The position numbers and the translations under genes are program-made. The notes under the pieces are model-generated. The model was not told the origin of the DNA and ran no database searches. It worked only from the letters and a program-made list of their open reading frames with translations. Of a stretch of 64,000 nt of DNA, positions 28,301 through 43,300 are shown in pieces. The DNA lies in the NCBI RefSeq assembly GCF_031877795.1, contig NC_133971.1, positions 48,723,642 through 48,787,641 of the forward strand. The letters run 5' to 3'. This DNA is from Strix aluco. Its lineage: Eukaryota; Chordata; Aves; Strigiformes; Strigidae. The number at the start of each line of letters is the position of its first letter. The stretch's first letter is position 1.

Positions 28301-31300
28301 TAATTCATTCCATTTGAAGCCTCTTTGTGAGTTCACTCTCCATCTTTTCTGTAATACATACTAATCTTCTCATACTAATACACAGCGCTATACAATGGTA
28401 CTTTGTACTAGAGCAGAAATTGGTATTTACTTTTAAATAAAACCTGAAATAGTCTGGAACTCAGAATGAAACTTAAGATTACACTTAAAATAAAAGCTAC
28501 CTTGATATTTCACACAGATATTTCTACCCAACCTTTATGAATTTATATCCAGAAATCTCCTGAATATATCCTTTTTAGATACAGCATTTGGCTTCAAGTT
28601 ATTAAAGAACAATTTAAGCTGCAACTTCTTACCTGACCCTTGATTCTTTATTTTTAAATGATGTATCTTAAGTAAAGCAAGCATATATAGCTTGACTAAA
28701 AACTTTTCTTGCTTAGTTGGTGTATCTTAAATTCTGTGTGGTATTTGAACCTATTAATCAGATGATTATAGAAAATTCCAGCTTGCCTTGCTTACACAGA
28801 AAAGCATTATTTACTTACACACTAATTGTAAAATATAACCAGCAACATGGAACAGACAAAAGGAGAGAAGTAGACAGAGTACGTAAGGCTAATCTTTGAC
28901 AAGCAACTTACCACAGATGCACCCCTGCCAGTTTGTGTACTACCAAGCCAAGGCATATTGATAGGTGTGCCGGGATTACTATGAGTGTAAGGAGTGGTTC
29001 CCTGAACATTTACCAGATCATCACGAGCATGTATAACTAAGAAATCATCAGCCCTATAAATGAAACAACACTGTAAGTTAGATTCCAAACAACAACATTA
29101 AATACCATGCTTTGTTACACTGATTCATACACAGTCCAGCTGTGACATTGAAAACATAGAAAGTATACCCTTTATTTTCTATTTCCACATCATCGTCAAC
29201 CCAGGTATAGATTTGTGTAGCTAAAATCGCAGAAACATCTAATTCTTGAATGTCATGACTCGATGCTATTGCAATGCAGTTTCGATTTGCCTGGAAAAAA
29301 GTAACGCACACAAAGGAAAATACAAAAAGAATAATCAAAAAGATGCTTTTTAAAAATTTTCTCTGGTTATGGTACAGTTGTTCACAAAAGCACAGACCTA
29401 TTCAATTTAAAAAACCCTAACATTTATGTCTACAAATCTATATACTTAAACCATCTAAACTTGACATTTCCCTTTTGAAAGTTTATTTGCATCTGGGACA
29501 GCATCACACACTGTTTGTATTTTATACCTCTCTCAAACATCTCTAGATCCTCCTTGCTTTCCTCACAGGATAAACAAGAGGTAAGTGTGCTACAGTGCCC
29601 GCAACCAAGTTCCCCTCCTTCACTTCTTTAGGCTTAAACAGTTGAACAGGAGAAAAAATGACTTTCTGGTTGTCTCCGATAAAGAAGGAAAAAATACTCC
29701 TGCACACAAGCTTAAAGAAAAAGCAGGAGCCACCTCTCCCTTCCCTCAATCCATTGCACAACAGAAAAAAAGACAATTTGTAGTAGAACTGTTTAATTAT
29801 GACAAGATAATTACGAAGTGCTTTAGAGAAGGGAGCGCTAAGAGTTCAGGCTGTAGCAGGATGGCTGGCAAAAGGTATCTCACCCATTCACAATGGGACT
29901 ACCACCTGTTTATCAGGTGGAAGTACAACACAATTAGATTATCCTACCTCTTCTATACTCACCTTATTGACTGCAAAAGCAGTAATGATGTCAGACTCTT
30001 TATGGATTATTCTTGCCTTGCCTTCTCCATGTCCCCAATCTGTTTCTATCTGTGTTCAAAAAGTAAAGCATATTTAAATGCAGACTTCTAAGCAACACTG
30101 CTTTTTACTGAAAGTTCAGAAATCAAACACTGGATCATATGAAATTTCATGTATTTTTTTCTTGATTTTAATTCTAAGAAAATATGACCAATATAACCTG
30201 TAATAACTATGGTAAACCTGTTTCATGTATAATAATGTAGCTTCCCACTGCCATGTTGAGATTACCACAGCAACACAGAAAGCGTCATTTGTCACAGAAA
30301 TCACAGTACTTTGTTAATTCTCACGTTTTTCAGGGGTGCTGAAAACCAGTGAGGCTACATGCACACTTGGGAGTGTTGGTAATAAAAAAAAATTGAGTCT
30401 TGATGTTTCGTTCTTTAAAAAATTTGCTAAGTCTTTCCATGCTCTTAGCAAACAGTTTTGACCACTGAAGCTGATGAAATAGTCCAAAAGAAGATGCAGT
30501 CAAGACCCTGAGCAGGAAAATAAATTTGAACTTTGACAGCTTATCTATTCACCATTCTCCACAATTAAATAAATCTGGAATCTTGCACATTCCAGTACCA
30601 CAAACTTTTTACTATCACTTTTCTTTTTTTTTATTCTTAATGTGATCTAATGTTGTATTTGAATCTTGTCTACCTTTCTGTATTTTAGACATGCATTCGG
30701 GTATATGCCAGCACACACAAAATTCTAAAACTCCAGCAGCACTGTAGTACTCCTGTTCAAAATTAAAGAGCTTAGCATTGCTAGTATTAAACTGATTACA
30801 GACTCCAGTCTGTTGTAGTTACAAAATAATTTTACAGTAAAAAAATGGCATTGCCAAACAAATAGTGACCTAAAAATTCAAATCTGAATTACAAATGTAA
30901 TATTTTGTATTTTCTTCAAAACACAAAGAATTATTCCAGAACGATTGTTTCCCAGCCTCTTCCCTTCAATTACTCAATTCTCTGGTCTTCAAAAGATTTA
31001 AACAAGGATATTTTAGTTGAAAAACAGTAAGATGGTGTAGTCAAAGAACTGCAAACAGTCTTTTTCAGTCTGAAAAAAGCCTGTAGCTGTCATACACCAC
31101 AAAGTAGAATACCTTTTTTAAGATTAAAACAAAATTGATACTCCAGTGACCTCATATATGTAAAACTGCACAAAACTGCAGTGACAAACAGATACAAAAA
31201 CATGATCTGTGTTGTGTAGTGAACAAACTTGCACAAAATTATTTTTTCCCCAGTCAGTTCCAATTACCTACTTGTTAATATTGCTTTACAGCATAATTAC

Positions 31301-34300
31301 TAACAAGGTAGCTGAAGGACGTCATAGGGTGTTCTCATTTCCATCTTCTCACTAGTTTTGTAAAAGAAACCTTGAAGAATGCAGTATTTGTTTGCATTTC
31401 TAGGCATAGTATTACACCTTTTTAGTCTCTCATACCAATCTTTCACGAAAGTTGCTAACAAGTTCTTATATGGGTTCATTTGTCACCATCATAACACTAA
31501 GGCTCAGGGAAATTTTCAGTAGAAAACTAGTAACGTGCTCACAAACTGCTCCAACTTCAGTTAACCACCTTCAATTATGGGCAACTATTCTAGCCATCTC
31601 ACACTGCTGAAAAGTCCTGTACGTACTGTGTACCTACAGAACTACTGAATTTTTGTCACTTGGGCAAATCTCAAACTCAGCTCTTCGCTTGGCATAACTA
31701 TGGAATTTGGTAACACATATTGTTCCTACCTGATTGTTTAATCCAGCTAAGATACATGTAGTTTCAGCTAGACTCTATAACAAGCCTAGTTTAACTCAAA
31801 CTCTTGCAAAACTTAATTTTTATGTTTATTTGATATGTCACCAAAGATTTTTTTAAGGGAGATAAGCACCATTTCAAAAAGGAAGTATTCCATAAGGATA
31901 TATGGTCTAATTAATTTGAGCATTACTACTGTGTACCTTATTGATGATGGACTCCTCCACCACAGAATTTTTCATGGTTTCATTGTGCTCTTCTAATGAC
32001 TTCACCAAGGAAAGAACAACCACAGAACAAAGAATAAAGATAAGACATAACATTCAAGCTATCAAGGAAATCCTTAATTCCTTGTTCTTTAACCCAAGAC
32101 AGAAAAACTGAAACACAACAGCATGTTTGCACACACACACATATGTATTTTATGTAGTAATAACTGTCAAATTCTAAACTCTATATTCAGTACAGAAGAC
32201 ACTGATTTACCTCTTCTGTACTGTAACAGCATCTTGTGCATCTCAAGTGTCAAATTTCTTGGAAAATAAGTGATCTCTACTGACATTTTTATCAGTAACA
32301 ATAGGACACAAAATAAAGCCAACACATCTATGATGTTTAAAGCTGTCAATGATCCTACTTGGAAACATCTAAAATATTCCAAAATACCTTTCCATACAGC
32401 ATAGCAACATGGCTGCATTAACATGACATGATCAGAAATGGTGCATCTTCAAAGGACAAGACAAAAGGAACATTTTTCCTCTTAACTGCGGTCTGTAGTG
32501 AACACAATTAGCCACAAATACTCAACCAAGCTAATATTCTAGTTGTGACAGGACAAAGATTAGCTGATACAGAACTCTGCTGCCATGGCTTTACTAGTCA
32601 TGAATACTCTTTTTCTCTCTGTTTAATTTGTTCGGATTTGCTTCTTTCTCCTATCTTTCTGCTGCTCCATGATTTTTCTATAATACAAGTGATTCTTTTG
32701 AATTACTGGGAGTAGGGGTGAGTAAGAAAGAAAAGGAGCAACTAAATAGAGAGGAAAAGACCTCCAAACTCCCTTACAGAGCCACAACTTTAAAACGTTT
32801 AACTGAATCTGGAACCTGGAATCCAACTAGACCCTGCGAAAAGGTATCATACTGTTGTATGACCATTTTCCATATTAAAATTGAACCATAACATGATAGA
32901 AAACAGTGGATAAACCCAGGATAAATATGGTAGGGACAAACTCAAACTTTTAGAACTTTGATTAGGTTACTCTTTTAATCTTTAAAATTTCAAAGTTTAT
33001 CATTCTTTTGAGGCAGCTTTTATACTGATCTTAATGAAGAAGCTGACTGTAGCTAAACGGCATTAGTTGTCAGTCTACAATCAAAGACTGATTATTTTTG
33101 TTTTCAATTAAACAATAAAGATTTTTAATATGTAATACTGTAGATTTAGAGACATAGCCAAGTATATTATGAACTCACGCTCTAGAAAGTCAACAAGCCA
33201 GCCAAACACCTTCAGTAAAAGCTCACAGATTGACCTGCAACATTTTATGCATTTTATATACCATACCAACCTTGTTTAGGCATCGCTTCTTTGTAAAAAT
33301 ATTTCTGATAAAAGTTTCCTGGACTTCTTCCTGTTTAACCAAGTACTGCCAGAGCCTCTTCACAGATAGTGCAACATGACTGTTAGATCTATGTAACAAA
33401 GTTAAAATAAATATTTACATCATGCTCATACCTATAAGAGACTGGAACATCTTATATTCTAATCAAACTATAGTCAGAAGAAACACTGATGCAAAACTAC
33501 AGCTCTGTAAAATAGTACAAGTACTATTCGGAAGCATTCTGCTACCATCTTCCCAGACAAACTACATGTGAGAGGAGGTGCAAAAGGAAGAAGGAAAAGA
33601 ACATGTAGCATTTTCACCTTTGATCTTGGGACAAGTAAGAAAAATCTCTTTAAGAGATTACACAACAATAAGGTCAGCATACAGATTATTGATTAGTCCA
33701 CTTCATTTTATGTAACATGGATCACTTCTGTTTATTGCTAATGAGTGCTTCTGTCACAGGGACAATGAATAACTAACACTTTCTGCTAGGAAGACATCAT
33801 CAGCTGTGTAACATCTCTGAAATAACCATGACTTAGTTACAAAATTGAAAGAATTGTAGAATCAGATCAGACTTCAAATGTTTATGCTTACCCCTAGAAA
33901 CTGTAAGCTCAAGCAAAACTTGTAAATACAAATATAGCTGCTTATGGCAGGTCAAAAACCATCAAACCCTGAATCACTTTAAATCATAATTTAAAAATAA
34001 TGTCAGGTGGCAGATACATGTTAAGCTGCTCCTTTTCAATCAACTCAAGTTACTAAAACTAAGTGCGACAACTGTGAGGTATTTTACAACAAAAAGACAG
34101 ACTTTCTGTTGATTCTGCAGCCACAGGTGATAGTAAGATTAAAAAGGCAGAAATCTATTTTAAAAGTGACAATTTAAGAAACTGAGCACACTGCTCTGGC
34201 TGAACATGCCAATATGTGGAGTCACAACTATACAAATATTATAAAGAGTAAGTCTGATTTCTGAATCTTCGGAAGTCTGAATCTTCTCTGATTTTAGGAA

Positions 34301-37300
34301 AAGCTACTGATAAAAACATAACTTTATTCTCTCCAAAAGTGGGGCAATTATTTAATTCACTGTCATTCATCCTTAATTTATCTCGGGGCAAATCTGTTAT
34401 TCTTTATTTTATTGTCAACCATAGTTTTTCCACAGAGACATTAAAAATAAATATGTTAAGCTTCAATAAATGAACTTCAAAAAATCAGAATCTTTTGATT
34501 GTTTTTCCTGATCTCACTTCCTCTCACTCATGGAGAGACACATGAATTCTGATGTGTCCCCACAATTTCACAATGGATTAAAGCAAATCTAGAAACTGGC
34601 ATTATATAGTTATCAAAGTTATGGTCTACCACATGCACTAACAACATAATGCTTGATGTATATTAAAGGTATTATAGTCAGCATTTGTAGAAAATAGACT
34701 CACCTGAATGGAGTGTTTGTAGGCTCAAGTAAAGTTTTATGGCGAAGCAATGCAGGACCAGCAGCTAGGGCATCTTCAGAAGCATGAACTGAAATATAAT
34801 GTTGAGGTGGACCCCCATATAGCTCAAGACGTCGGAGAAGAACTTGTTCCCAGCGCTGTAATGTTTTCAAAACTGCATGGCATATCGGAGAGCTAACTGG
34901 AAGCTCTAGAAAGACAAGTAATAAAAAACCTTCCTTCTCCATTATAACCTTGGTGAAGATAATTCCACAGCTGAAGGATGAAGTGTATTTCAAATATCTC
35001 CAAAAGTAAGCTTTATTCAAACCTCAACTTGATATTTGCAAGTATAGATAGCTTTGTGCTATCATTGCTAAATACAGAAACAGACTTCTCCAATGCTGAC
35101 AGAAACTAAATACCATGGAAGAGATCCTCCTAAAAGCTATGTCAAGGCATACGGATAACAGGCAGGTGATGAGAGAAAGCCAACATGGCTGCACAAAGGG
35201 CAAATCATGCCTGACTAATCTGCTAGCATTCTATGATGGACTGACCGCACTGGTGGGCAAGGGAAAAACAACTGATGTCCTCTACTTTTGACTTCTGTAA
35301 GGCCTTTGACACAGTCCCACACAACATCCTTACCTCTAAATTTGACCTATATGGATTTGATGGATGGACTATTCAATGGATAAAGAATTGGCTGAATGAC
35401 TGCATCCAAAGAGTTGCAGCCAACAGTTCAGTGTCCAAATGGAGATGAGTAGTGGTGTCCCTCAGGGGTACATATTGGGACTGGTACTGTTCAATATCTT
35501 TGACAATAATATAGACAGTGGTAGTGAGTGCACCCTCAGCAAGTTTGCAGATAACACCAAGATGAGTGGTGCAGTTGATCTGCTAGAGGGAAGGGATGCC
35601 ACCCAGAGGGACCTGGGGAACCTTGGGGAGTGGGCCCATATGAACCTCATGAAGTTCAACGAGGACAAGTGCAAGGTCCTGCTCATGGGTCAGGGCAACC
35701 CCTGGTATCACTACAGACTGACTGATGAATGGATTGAGAGCAGCCCTGTGGAGGAGGACTTGGGGGTACTGGTGGATAAAAAATTGGACATGAGCCAGCA
35801 ACGTGTGCTCGCAGCCCAGAAAGCCAATTGCAATCCTGGGCTGCATAAAAAGAAGGGTGGCCAGTAGGGTGAGGGAGGTGATTCATCCACTCTAATTCAT
35901 TCTCATGAGACTCCACCTGGGGTACTACATCCAGCTCTGGGACCTGCAGTACAAGAAAGACATGGACCTGTTAGAGCAGGTCCACAAAAGGAGGAGGGCC
36001 ACAAAAGCAGAGAGACAGAACACCTCTCCTATGAAGAAAGGATGAGAGAGTTGGGGTTGCTCAGTCTGAGAAGAGGAGCTCTGGGAAGACCTTATTGCAG
36101 CCTTTCAACACTTACAGGGGAATTACAAGAAAGACTTTTTACCAAAACCTGTAGTGATGGAACAAGGAATAATGGTTTTAAACTATGAGAAAGTAGATTT
36201 AGATTAGAAATAAGGAAGACATTCTTTACTGTCAGGGTGGTGAGACACTGGAACAGGTTGCCCAGAGAAGCTGAAGATGCCCCATCCCTGGAAATATTCA
36301 AGGTCAGGTTGGATGGGGTTTTGAGCAACACAATCTAGTGAAAGATGTCCCTGCCCATGACAGTGCAGTTGGAACTAGATCATCTTTAAAGGCCCCTTCT
36401 AACACAAACCATTCCATGATTCTATGATACAAGGAGTAGGAATGATGTAACTTGAATTACAAAAAACTATAGGGTTTCCACCAAGAAATAAATATTGTAA
36501 ACATTCTTGTATGTTTACTAAGAGGCAAAGAAAACACTAAGTATGCAGAGACTTCCGCTAACTACTGAGCATTCCTTCTCACCCACTCATCTTAACCATT
36601 CACCATGTTATTTCATAAAGTATACCTGTATGATAAACGGTATCAGAACTATTATTCCCAGATCATGGAAAAATTAAGAACTTTTCAACTAAAAATAAAG
36701 CTACAACATATATATTATTCAATACATTACTGATTTTAAATGTAGTTATTAAGTACGAAAAGACAACTCTGCTGCTTATTACCTGAAAGATCATGTCCAG
36801 CCAAAGGGTAGAAAGTCTTCAAATTGTGAAGTACCAGCTGAACCATTGCCAACCTCATCAGTGACCAACTAACAAGAAAGCACTAGTAAGTCATTTGCTA
36901 ATAGGAAAATAAATTTTTCTCACTTATTCACAATTAGGATTTAAATTTAGAGCTTTAAAGCCCCATTATAAACTGCTAAAAACTACAAAGTTTTTTAGAA
37001 TATTGTAGATACTTTGAATTCAAAAGTCACTATACCCTTATGTCCTGGTTCAGCTAGGATAGGGTTAAGTTTCCCCAGCAGTGGGGGGAAGCTCTAGCCG
37101 GGTTATTCAATACCATGCTGACGTCACCTCTTGGCGCCCAAGCGCAGGAGCGTGGGACAGCTGGTGAAGGCGCGTGTGTTATGCGATTCCTCTGCTCTCA
37201 CTGCTGTATCGGTATATTTCTTGCTCTGTTCATTGTTATTACTGTTATTGTTATTGTTTGTTTTGTTGCTGTTGTACTGTTGTATTAAACCTCTCCTTAT

Positions 37301-40300
37301 CTCAGTCTCGGGGCTTTGTATTTCACTCCCTTTGGAGGGGAGCGGCAGTGGCCGCGTGGTCTCAGACCCCGGCAGGGACTAAACCACCACACCTCTATTA
37401 ATAAAATGAGTAAAATAATCATTGTGAAAAATTACCTGGTAAGTCTAGATAATGCATTGCCATGAAATGTCAAGTAACTGGTGTATTATCTCAAAAGTAA
37501 ACGGGCAGAAATGCAAGTCTAGCCATTGCAGAACATTGTGCATTCTAAAGAATTACTTACCTGTATGAATTTGAATTAGAATGTTCTTGATTATGTGAAT
37601 CTGATGCAAACACATCTCCATCAGCATCTTCATCGTCTTCACCACTTCCCTGACTCTCTTCTGAATCATATTCCACTCTACTTTGTGATGGAAGAAAAGG
37701 CTAAAAATTTAAATAATATTCCTTGAGTATCTTGTAGTCCACACCTAGCTTTAAATCATCTTTTTAAAAAATACATCATTGTAATATTTAATGTTTTTTG
37801 TAAAAAAGCAGGCATATCATCTTAATCAATCTAGTAACATTTGGCGTTTGTACCTCCTGAAAAGTGGTAACTGTCAATCTGCACTGTATACTTTAACAGC
37901 TTAACTTTTTTACATTACTCAAAATTCTAATGCTGAAAATGAAAACACTAACAGTTTTCCAATTCTTATTTTGCTTTACTTTCACGTCAGATATATCAAA
38001 CCACATGCAGGGCACAAACTTCTTATTTGTCACAGAGAAGCCAAGACCACCAATGCATTTTCTTTCTAGTTCTTCCAAGGGCTCAGAGGACTAATGAACA
38101 AGAAAATCCTATCCCTTCCCTACAGAGTTCGTTATTTACGATAAGACCACCATCAGTGCCCCACTGCGTTATTCAGTATTTGCAATTTCTTTTTTGTCCT
38201 TGCTCCTATAATACTTCTTACATGTTTATTTTGCTGATATGGCTATTATTTGATATAGAAACTTGCCATACAACTCCATACAGTTCTGTAACTTTCTACG
38301 AAGAAAAACCTGCCACAGCAGACTTGCCAGAATGGAACATGGTTTGATTTCTAGTAAATATACACATTCATTTCATCCACTTGAAATAGATAACAGATTC
38401 TCACATTTCCTTGTTCATCTAAATAGCTGATTTATAATTACCTATACATTTGTACTCTGCAACTGTAAAAGGCAACGTTTTGTTCACACCATTATCTGAA
38501 AATAAATTAATTTAACAAGAGTTTTTAAGAAAGCCGTTTCAAAAATATAGCCAGTGTTTTAGAAAAAGCTAAATATGAGCAATAAACACAGGCAGCTTCT
38601 ATCCCACATCTACATCGATACCTAGAATAAAGACTTAGAAGAAAAAAAATTACCATTCCAGAAGTGGCAGAAGATATTTAAATGTCATAATAGCAAAAAA
38701 TTACCTTTGCAATGAAATAATCCCAGATGCTAAGCTCAGGAGGAATGAATCTTTCTTTGTAAGATGGAGATTCCTGGTCTACCAATGAAGACAACTGAGA
38801 ACTCTCTTTTGGAGAGGTTTTTGATGAAAGCCTGTAACATTTTTGCTGTTTCTCTCCACCATCTACAGAGGAAAAAAATACAGTATGTTGCTTTAAATTG
38901 TCTGTTCCCCCTCCCTACTGCTTTTAATAAAGGGATTTATAATTGAAGGTAAAAATGTTCCTCATTACACATTTTCAGAATTTTATCTTAACACTTCTAT
39001 AGCAAATAAGCATAGAGAATGTTAATCTTCAAATACACAAAACTAATACATAACTATTAACTCCAGAAGGGGAAAATCACCAGCACAAATAATATAGAAA
39101 CAGTAGAGTACACCCGTAATAACATTAGAAACTTTCTTCCTACAGCAAAGATGAAAAATATTGTTGCTCAAGCAACAATACTGCAAAACTAAATTACTTT
39201 AGTAAGCACTACCTAATATTGGTTATGTCTGTGTTTTAAGATGAGTCAAGAGTCTTGTCTTTCAGAACAGATAGTGCAAATATCTAAGCTTGCCATTCTT
39301 ACTCCAAATTTTAACTCCCTGTCTCCTTCAAGAGTAGGTCTGTGCTTTTTTCTAAAGGTACGATTCTGATAAATCCGTATGTCCTCACAATGTATTTCTG
39401 CAGCAAATATAAAAGATCCCATTTTAACTAATACAATCCAATACATGCATTGTCAAACCGGGAAGGACTAATTATTTGTAATAATACCCTAACTCTAGGA
39501 CTTGAGGGGTCCCCTCACTTCCCCAACACTGACTTTTTTCAGAATAAGAAGTTTCTACAAGAGATTTATTTGAATTAAATTCTTGATAATTACAGTACTA
39601 AACAGCTCATCCAAGCTATCAGAAATATCTTATTGCAGTTATATCACAAATGAACAAGCAAGCCTCATTTCAGACCCCTTATATTCTTGTTATTTGAGAA
39701 GTATCAACTTCACAAATATGGAAAAAGTAATGGCTTACTTAAAAAGAGGCTCACATAACCATCTGATAACCTGAAATCATTCCGGTTCTTGGTAGGTCAA
39801 TTGTATTCCAGTACAGCCCTTCTGTTAGTAGAGGAGGAATTGATAATATCTACTGTCACTGTCCCTGAGCAAGTTAGTATTGTGGCTCTCCAGAACACAT
39901 CTGAAGTGGAAGGGATGAGGGAGAAACAGAATCATATTTGGAGGTTTGATACAACATGGTGGCCTTCATTCATCTTCCATTACAGACAAAATGGACTTGA
40001 ATCCATTTCCTACTTGATTGTAAAATCTGTTTTTTATTTTCAAGTAGATGCAAGTACTGCACGCAGATTAGTTTTGGTAGTGAAACAACTGAACGGGTTC
40101 AAGACTCAGGTAAAACAAAGAAAGCTAAAACATTAAGAAAAAAAAGGGGAGTTGATTTTTTGAACTGCCTTTTAAAGTCCCCAAAACTTTCAATACCTTT
40201 TTAACCAAGTACTGAACATTTACTTCTTTCTTAAGCATTTCAAAATTTCCCTTTTCCACTTAAGGTTTGAAAAGTATGACATCACCCAAAGGAATCACAG

Positions 40301-43300
40301 AACACACTTAAGTTGCACCCCATCCCACTCCTTTTTTCTAAGTGCAAAAAAAATTAGCTGGGGAAGAGCAGCACAGAAAAACTTTCTGGTTGGTTGTTTA
40401 AATGGGTTTTTTGTTTTGCGTAGAGCAATAATGAGACCAGGCAGCTAGTCATAAAAGATCTCATGTGAACACCTCCTAAGTGAAGGGGAATATGGGTTGC
40501 CTTATGATTTGAGTCTTTCGCTGATGTAGCTGTTCCAAGAAAGCAAATCTGCAGGCTAAAAGACCTGACCTGGAGATTAGATATCCCTATCACTGAGTTC
40601 TAGCATCAGCATGTTAGGCCAGACTGGTTGCAAGGATTAACTAATATGAACATCAGAAATGCAAATGGATGCTTTATTGTTTTAACTTTCCTTATTCCCT
40701 TCTGCTACCAAGGTCCCACAAAACTAACTTCCACTGAAGCTTCTGAAATTATTTTCTCCTGTTAATAAAGCTGGGAATGGCACAAAACGAGCCAGCATCT
40801 CTATGTATGCCTGAAGTGAACTACTACAAAGAAGAATTATTTCCTATACCCTTATTTTTTTTGTTTACATGTTTTATCCACAGGAGACTTTTGAGTCTAG
40901 ATAGGTGCTTGAAAGACTATTTCCTTCAAAACTCTTATGGGTACTCCAATCACTTGAAAAAAGAAGGTCTAACACCCTAGACAAAAGGAAAAGAGTGTTC
41001 ATTTAAGAACAGTTAGATTCCACATACAAGACTTACATGTTCATAACACAAACCAAGCCAACTGTAAACCCTGAGGGAGGTAAGATTTAAGTTTTTTTGA
41101 AAAAAAAAAAAAAAATTGGGGGTTTTTTATACTTCAAACTATAATTATTTTTTTCTTTTCAAATGGGCAAATTCTCTGTATTCACAGTGGCTGATGGAAT
41201 CTTTACACAATTTCTGGTCATTTTTGGACTAGAAAAAAACCCATGTTTTTCCAAGAATTTAAAAAAACATTTTTGAGCACGTATAAAGACAATCATTATC
41301 ACTACAAGCAGCTGAACTATAAAGTAATTTATACATAGAATCTAATAAAAGCTGAAGACAACATCTGATCTTTCATCTTGCAACTGAGATATTTTAACAG
41401 TCTGTGTTGTACTACTATACTGTATCTTTTTTTTTTCTCCTGTTAGGGATATTATTTGAAATCCACTTACCTGTACTAAAAGTTTCAAATATAACAGCTG
41501 CAGCACAATGCATTTTCATTTAATTGTTTAAAGCTCACCAGCTAAGAAAGAGCATGCACATGCATCACTGTATGAATTTTTAGCGATTGCTTAAAAAAAA
41601 AAAAGAAATTCAGTAGGCATGAAATAAGGTGCAAGTGTTTGCATGATACAGAAATACGCAAGTATATGCTTGCAGGTTGTTTTCTAAGCAAAATTCAAAA
41701 AATAAATGCTTTACTTTAAAACAGTACTTTTTGCCATTCTGTTGGATCATTCTTTGTATTTTTAAGAATACTTCAGGCTAGCCACTGGAAAAAAATTCAG
41801 TTATTTAAGACAAATGAAAGTACAACCATCTAAGTGGTCTGAATACATACTACTAATGCCAATTTCTTTTTTGCATTCTAAAAATCTTTAAATTAACATT
41901 CATTAAAAATCTTTGTCATTTGGGATTTCAGATCAGCAATTTATTCACTTTCAAATTTCTCATATATCTTTAACTAACACTCTTTTACATGTTTTTTTGC
42001 ATTCAAAACATTTATGTTTGGTCCCATTTTACTTATAAGACAAATGTAAAATTTGTGCTATTTTCCAAGAATATTGAAATATTTCAGTCAAGGAAAATGC
42101 TTCTATTTCTGCCAAAATCTAACACATGCAATAATATTCAGAAGACCTGTTGCCCACATCACCTTACTTCCACCTTCCCAGGAAGAACTAAAGGGCAGAT
42201 CCTTTCAATTTCCCAAAAAACTAAAATGCAAGTCAGAGTTACTGTGTTTTACTGAAGACTGTGTACAGGTATGAAGCATCAACACCCCAGCACCCTATGA
42301 AAAATGCAAGTCTTCATTAAGAGATGTAAAATTATTAAGTCCTCCTCTTACAAAAGCACCATCCTTGATTGCACTGCTCAAGCCCAGAACAGAGTGAAAT
42401 GACAGAGACATGAGAAAAATATTGATTTTGAATCACACCTCGAATCATTTTAGTGAGTGTAAAGCCCTGCACAATCTTCTGTAATTCTTTGGGAAGCTAT
42501 GAAAGCCAGCTAGAAGAGCAGCCTGGTGAAAGTCTACACTGCTGGACATTTTGACTTCAAACCTAAAAAAAAATTTGCATTTTGCAAGGTTACAAATGCT
42601 GAAGTTTTCAACATGATATTCTGCTTACTCATGGGCAACAGCTCCTGTGGCCAAGGTGATGAATTTAATGAATCAGCACTCAACAGTAGCAATTGCAGCT
42701 AAGTGCCATAAGCTACAGTTTGATCACTACATGTACACAAGACTGTAAATACTTTGTTGTATTTATGCACCATTTAATGAGTAGTGATTCACTGAAAAGC
42801 TCAAAGCAAGTATACATTAAACTCTCAAATGTTTCTGAAGACATTATACATGGTGGGCATGTCAATAAATGGCGAATAGAAACCTCTCAAAAAATTAGAT
42901 AAGCACAACGAAATACTTGATGGCATACACAAACTTTGTTGACATTTCCTGTTCGGACCATCTAAGGCTTCTTCTACTGAGCCAAAATAACTCCATAAAT
43001 CATAGCACAAACACTTCAAGTCAAAGTTCTAATCTGTTTTAATGCCTGACTTAAGAATAAGACATAATAGTGAGAAGACAAAGACTTTATTATAGAATAG
43101 AAAGGCCACACAAGTAAAGAAATACTCAGTACTCTAAAGTACCATAAGAAAACAAGCCCAGCATTGCAGTCTCTAATTCTGAGCTGGAATTCAAAGCAAC
43201 TACTTTCACACTGACATCAAAGTTTCCATTACTAACAATATCACAGGGAATTCTGCATTAAAAAGGAGCACTTTGGCATCGCTGTTGTAGGTCCTTACAC

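Noticed and set aside
29585..30091. Plus-strand 168-codon frame
   Set aside because: It overlaps a real DMXL1 exon on the opposite strand, is low-complexity in part and has no recognisable domain.
37131..37382. Plus-strand frame of 83 codons with Leu/Cys-rich stretch
   Set aside because: It lies wholly inside the solo LTR; the hydrophobic stretch is the T-rich region read in frame.
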